From assembly GCA_026989405.1 (NCBI GenBank), contig JALSJL010000468.1, forward strand, positions 1-9,009: DNA of 9,009 nucleotides, read 5' to 3'. A model generated the notes under the pieces. The model made no database searches, was not told where the DNA came from, and was given only the letters and a program-made list of their open reading frames with translations. Source of the DNA: Marinosulfonomonas sp. Its GTDB lineage: Bacteria > Pseudomonadota > Alphaproteobacteria > Rhodobacterales > Rhodobacteraceae. This document shows positions 1-9,009 of the stretch, piece by piece (the first letter of the stretch is position 1; every line of letters begins with the position of its first letter). Made by a program: the position numbers and the translations under genes.

Positions 1-219
1 AACGACAAGCTCGTGATCCTGGGCGGGGTGATGGGCGGAACCGCTCTGGATGTCGATGGTGTGAAAGCCGTCGCCAAGATGCCGTCGCGTGATGAGCTTA
101 TCGCTCAGATCGCGTCGATGCTTGGCGCACCTGCTTCCAGCATCGCCGGGGCGATTGGCGCACCTGCTTCGAACATCGCGAGCGTCCTGTCCACGATCGA
201 GGACAGGGCGGCTGCATGA
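1..219 (+). CDS. rplJ: Large-subunit ribosomal protein L10 (uL10), 3' end only
   Basis: This is the C-terminal 72 codons of L10, reading in frame from base 1 and ending at TGA 217-219; the start lies left of the window. L10 anchors the L7/L12 stalk to 23S rRNA, and in E. coli the L10-L12 complex also represses its own mRNA leader, which is outside this window. The visible part begins NDKLVILGGVMGG, the end of the globular domain, and finishes with the long Ala/Ile-rich helix that carries L12 dimers in the family. That helix holds a duplicated 11-residue unit (LGAPASSIAGA, then IGAPASNIASV), which fits repeated L12-binding segments. Position directly before rplL and rpoB supports the call. The stop overlaps an ATG as ATGA at 216-219. 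Confidence 0.95.
   Translation, partial: NDKLVILGGVMGGTALDVDGVKAVAKMPSRDELIAQIASMLGAPASSIAGAIGAPASNIASVLSTIEDRAAA
122..170 (+). repeat. In-frame direct repeat in the L10 tail
   Basis: The 16-base word TTGGCGCACCTGCTTC occurs at 122-137 and again at 155-170, exactly 33 bases (11 codons) apart. It encodes the repeated GAPAS motif of the L10 C-terminal helix. Such 10-11-residue periodicity is expected where successive L12 dimers bind. Identity at the DNA level, including third codon positions, suggests fairly recent duplication, homogenisation, or shared codon preference. Confidence 0.8.
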
Positions 220-289
220 GCCGACTGAACGATCTGCGTGACGCATGAAGCTGTCGCGTTGGAACACATCGAAACGAACGGAAAAGTAA
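216..289 (+). other. Two tiny overlapping reading frames linking rplJ to rplL
   Basis: The 71-base gap can be read as a relay. ATGA at 216-219 joins the rplJ stop to a 10-codon frame (MSRLNDLRDA, stop TGA 246-248). ATGA at 245-248 joins that stop to a 14-codon frame (MKLSRWNTSKRTEK, stop TAA 287-289). The rplL ATG follows one base later. Neither frame has a convincing ribosome binding site of its own, so if translated they would depend on terminating ribosomes. The peptides resemble nothing I recognise. The arrangement is directly visible, but translation is inference and it may be chance. Confidence 0.3.
279..283 (+). promoter_or_regulatory. Weak ribosome binding site of rplL
   Basis: CGGAA at 279-283 is the only Shine-Dalgarno-like stretch before the rplL ATG and lies 7 bases from it. 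It is a poor match for one of the most abundant proteins in the cell. That fits the translational coupling of rplL to rplJ known in E. coli and the possible stop/start relay just upstream. Confidence 0.5.
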
Positions 290-290
290 A

Positions 291-668
291 ATGGCTGATC
301 TGAAAAAACTTGCTGAAGAGATCGTGGGTCTGACCCTTCTCGAAGCCCAGGAACTGAAAACCATCCTCAAGGACGAATACGGCATCGAGCCCGCCGCGGG
401 CGGTGCTGTGGTCATGGCGGCAGGCGGCGGCGACGCCGGTGGCGCTGCGGCCGAGGAAAAGACCGAGTTTGACGTCGTTCTCAAGAACGCCGGCGCTTCC
501 AAGATCAACGTGATCAAGGAAGTCCGCACCATCACCGGTCTTGGCCTGAAAGAAGCCAAGGACCTGGTCGAAGCCGGCGGCAAGATCAAGGAAGGCGTCT
601 CGAAAGAGGAAGCCGAAGAAGTCAAGGCCAAGCTGGAAGCAGCTGGCGCCGAGGTCGAACTGGCCTGA
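291..668 (+). CDS. rplL: Large-subunit ribosomal protein L7/L12 (bL12)
   Basis: A complete 125-residue L7/L12, close to the 121 of E. coli. It is the multi-copy stalk protein that binds EF-Tu, EF-G, IF2 and RF3 and stimulates their GTPase activity. Residues 1 to about 33 (MADLKKLAEEIVGLTLLEAQELKTILKDEYG) form the dimerisation domain that docks on L10. Residues about 34-56 are an Ala/Gly-rich flexible hinge. Residues about 57-125 form the factor-binding domain, with the signature KINVIKEVR...TGLGLKEAKDLVE and the C-terminal AGAEVELA. The ATG at 291 gives the canonical MADL N-terminus and follows a weak binding site. Expression is probably coupled to rplJ upstream. Separation from rpoB by a structured gap fits the high stalk-to-polymerase ratio known in other bacteria. 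No missing residue or unusual feature is seen. Confidence 0.98.
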   Translation: MADLKKLAEEIVGLTLLEAQELKTILKDEYGIEPAAGGAVVMAAGGGDAGGAAAEEKTEFDVVLKNAGASKINVIKEVRTITGLGLKEAKDLVEAGGKIKEGVSKEEAEEVKAKLEAAGAEVELA

Positions 669-675
669 GGCAGCG

Positions 676-689
676 GGCCTTCCGGGGCC
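676..689 (+). other. Short GC stem-loop just after rplL
   Basis: GGCC at 676-679 pairs with GGCC at 686-689 around a six-base loop, with a possible T-G pair extending it inward. It begins 7 bases after the rplL stop and is the first of a series of stem-loops before rpoB. It is short and could be incidental in G+C-rich DNA. Confidence 0.35.
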
Positions 690-699
690 TGAAAAACAA

Positions 700-739
700 G
701 GCTGGGCGCGGAAATCCGTGCCCGGCCGAACCTGTCTTT
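700..739 (+). terminator. Possible rplL-rpoB attenuator hairpin
   Basis: Bases 700-711 pair with 716-727 in an unbroken 12-base-pair stem (10 Watson-Crick, 2 G-U) closed by an AAAT loop. This is the strongest stem-loop seen in the window. It is followed after a few bases by a loose T-rich stretch (TGTCTTT, 733-739), well short of a classical T-tract, so at most partial termination is expected. In E. coli a partial terminator at this same position, between rplL and rpoB, lowers polymerase-subunit transcription relative to the stalk genes. The hairpin is seen directly; its role as an attenuator is inferred from position. Confidence 0.45.
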
Positions 740-745
740 ACGAGG

Positions 746-761
746 GGCCCGGTCGCGGGCC
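746..761 (+). other. Stem-loop in the rplL-rpoB gap
   Basis: GGCCCG at 746-751 pairs perfectly with CGGGCC at 756-761 around a GTCG tetraloop. There is no T-tract after it, so it is not an intrinsic terminator. It may be part of a transcript-processing or stability structure; in E. coli an RNase III site lies in this gap. Confidence 0.45.
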
Positions 762-790
762 GTTCCTGAAGAGAGGTTTTCGGATCGGGA

Positions 791-812
791 GCGCGCCGGT
801 GGGACGGCGCGC
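791..812 (+). other. Strong GC stem-loop in the rplL-rpoB gap
   Basis: GCGCGCCG at 791-798 pairs without mismatch with CGGCGCGC at 805-812 around a six-base loop (GTGGGA). All eight pairs are G-C. No T-run follows, which argues against intrinsic termination and for an RNA-level role such as RNase recognition or 5' end protection of the rpoBC message. The role is inferred; the structure is plain in the sequence. Confidence 0.5.
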
Positions 813-850
813 GGGAATGGACCGAAGGCAACTCGTTTCGAGGGTGCATC

Positions 851-867
851 GCCGTGGCCCCGGCGGC
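851..867 (+). other. Short stem-loop upstream of the rpoB binding site
   Basis: GCCG at 851-854 pairs with CGGC at 864-867, with one possible T-G pair further in. It ends about 20 bases before the rpoB Shine-Dalgarno sequence. A smaller perfect stem, CTCG-TTT-CGAG, sits just upstream at 832-842. Both are modest and may only be G+C-rich background. Confidence 0.25.
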
Positions 868-887
868 TGGTGGACCTGCGAAAATGA

Positions 888-894
888 AAGGTGA
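888..894 (+). promoter_or_regulatory. Ribosome binding site that fixes the rpoB start
   Basis: AAGGTGA at 888-894 is a strong match to the 16S rRNA 3' end and lies 8 bases before ATG 903. A GTG at 891 in the same frame would extend the protein by four residues (MNTS), but it lies inside this binding site and has no site of its own, so ATG 903 is preferred. Confidence 0.85.
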
Positions 895-902
895 ATACGA
901 GC

Positions 903-5038
<4,136 letters not shown>

Positions 5039-5039
<1 letters not shown>

Positions 5040-5057
5040 GGGGCGCGCGTCGCCCCC
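5039..5057 (+). other. GC hairpin at the rpoB 3' end
   Basis: The last G of the rpoB stop codon begins a seven-pair stem: 5039-5045 pairs with 5051-5057 around a CGCGT loop. It is followed by a pyrimidine run, not a clean T-tract, so full termination before rpoC is unlikely. It may stabilise or pause the message between the two genes. Role inferred only. Confidence 0.45.
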
Positions 5058-5061
5058 ACCA

Positions 5062-5081
5062 CCTTTCCCTCCCCCCCTTTT
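5062..5081 (+). other. Twenty-base pyrimidine tract before rpoC
   Basis: Every base from 5062 to 5081 is C or T, including seven consecutive C at 5071-5077 and four T at 5078-5081. It fills the space between the post-rpoB hairpin and the rpoC ribosome binding site. It keeps the initiation region unstructured, apart from possible pairing with G-rich sequence upstream. The C-run is also prone to slippage. No specific function can be assigned. Confidence 0.5.
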
Positions 5082-5086
5082 AAGGA
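5082..5086 (+). promoter_or_regulatory. Ribosome binding site of rpoC
   Basis: AAGGA at 5082-5086 is a good Shine-Dalgarno core 7 bases before ATG 5094, directly after the pyrimidine tract. It supports the chosen rpoC start and independent initiation, as opposed to coupling from the rpoB stop 54 bases upstream. Confidence 0.85.
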
Positions 5087-5093
5087 ACACGAA

Positions 5094-9009
<3,916 letters not shown>

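Noticed and set aside
746..812. The GC hairpins at 746-761 and 791-812 as intrinsic terminators
   Set aside because: Neither has a T-run directly after the stem; they are kept only as structured RNA elements of unknown role.
891..902. Upstream GTG start for rpoB adding residues MNTS
   Set aside because: The GTG lies within the AAGGTGA binding site that serves ATG 903 and has no site of its own; family members begin with MA-type residues before YLGQKRLRKYYGK.
669..902. A separate promoter for rpoB
   Set aside because: I found no convincing -35/-10 pair in the gap; transcription from upstream is the simpler reading, though weak or unusual promoters cannot be excluded by eye.

Overview
The window is a section of the conserved bacterial rplJ-rplL-rpoB-rpoC gene cluster, all on the + strand: the last 72 codons of ribosomal protein L10, the complete L7/L12 gene, the complete RNA polymerase beta gene, and the first 1305 codons of beta', which runs off the right edge. 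The sequence is G+C-rich with strongly C- or G-ending codons. The opening residues of RpoB (MATPYLGQKRLRKYYGKIRE) and RpoC (MNQELTANPFNPLTPPKTFD) and the length of beta (1378 residues against 1342 in E. coli) suggest an alphaproteobacterium, most likely of the Rhodobacteraceae/Roseobacteraceae type. The genus cannot be fixed from this window.

Layout: rplJ 3' end (1-219); a 71-base gap holding a chain of two tiny overlapping reading frames; rplL (291-668); a 234-base gap before rpoB packed with G+C-rich stem-loops, including a possible attenuator at 700-739; rpoB (903-5039); a 54-base gap with a GC hairpin, a pyrimidine tract and the rpoC ribosome binding site; rpoC (5094 to the window end). 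No tRNA, rRNA, insertion sequence, CRISPR array, phage gene or plasmid gene is visible.

The four genes form one expression unit. L10 and L7/L12 make the ribosomal stalk, which recruits translation GTPases. Beta and beta' form the catalytic crab-claw of RNA polymerase. In E. coli the stalk proteins are made in excess over polymerase because transcription is attenuated, and the transcript processed, between rplL and rpoB. The structured gap here lies at the same place and probably does a similar job. Catalytic, zinc-binding and rifampicin-pocket residues are all intact, and I saw no frameshift or truncation.

I found no new biological system. Worth a second look are the stop/start relay between rplJ and rplL, the stem-loop array before rpoB, an in-frame 33-base repeat in the L10 tail, a roughly 315-base patch of rpoC with clearly different codon use, and a nested inverted repeat inside rpoC.
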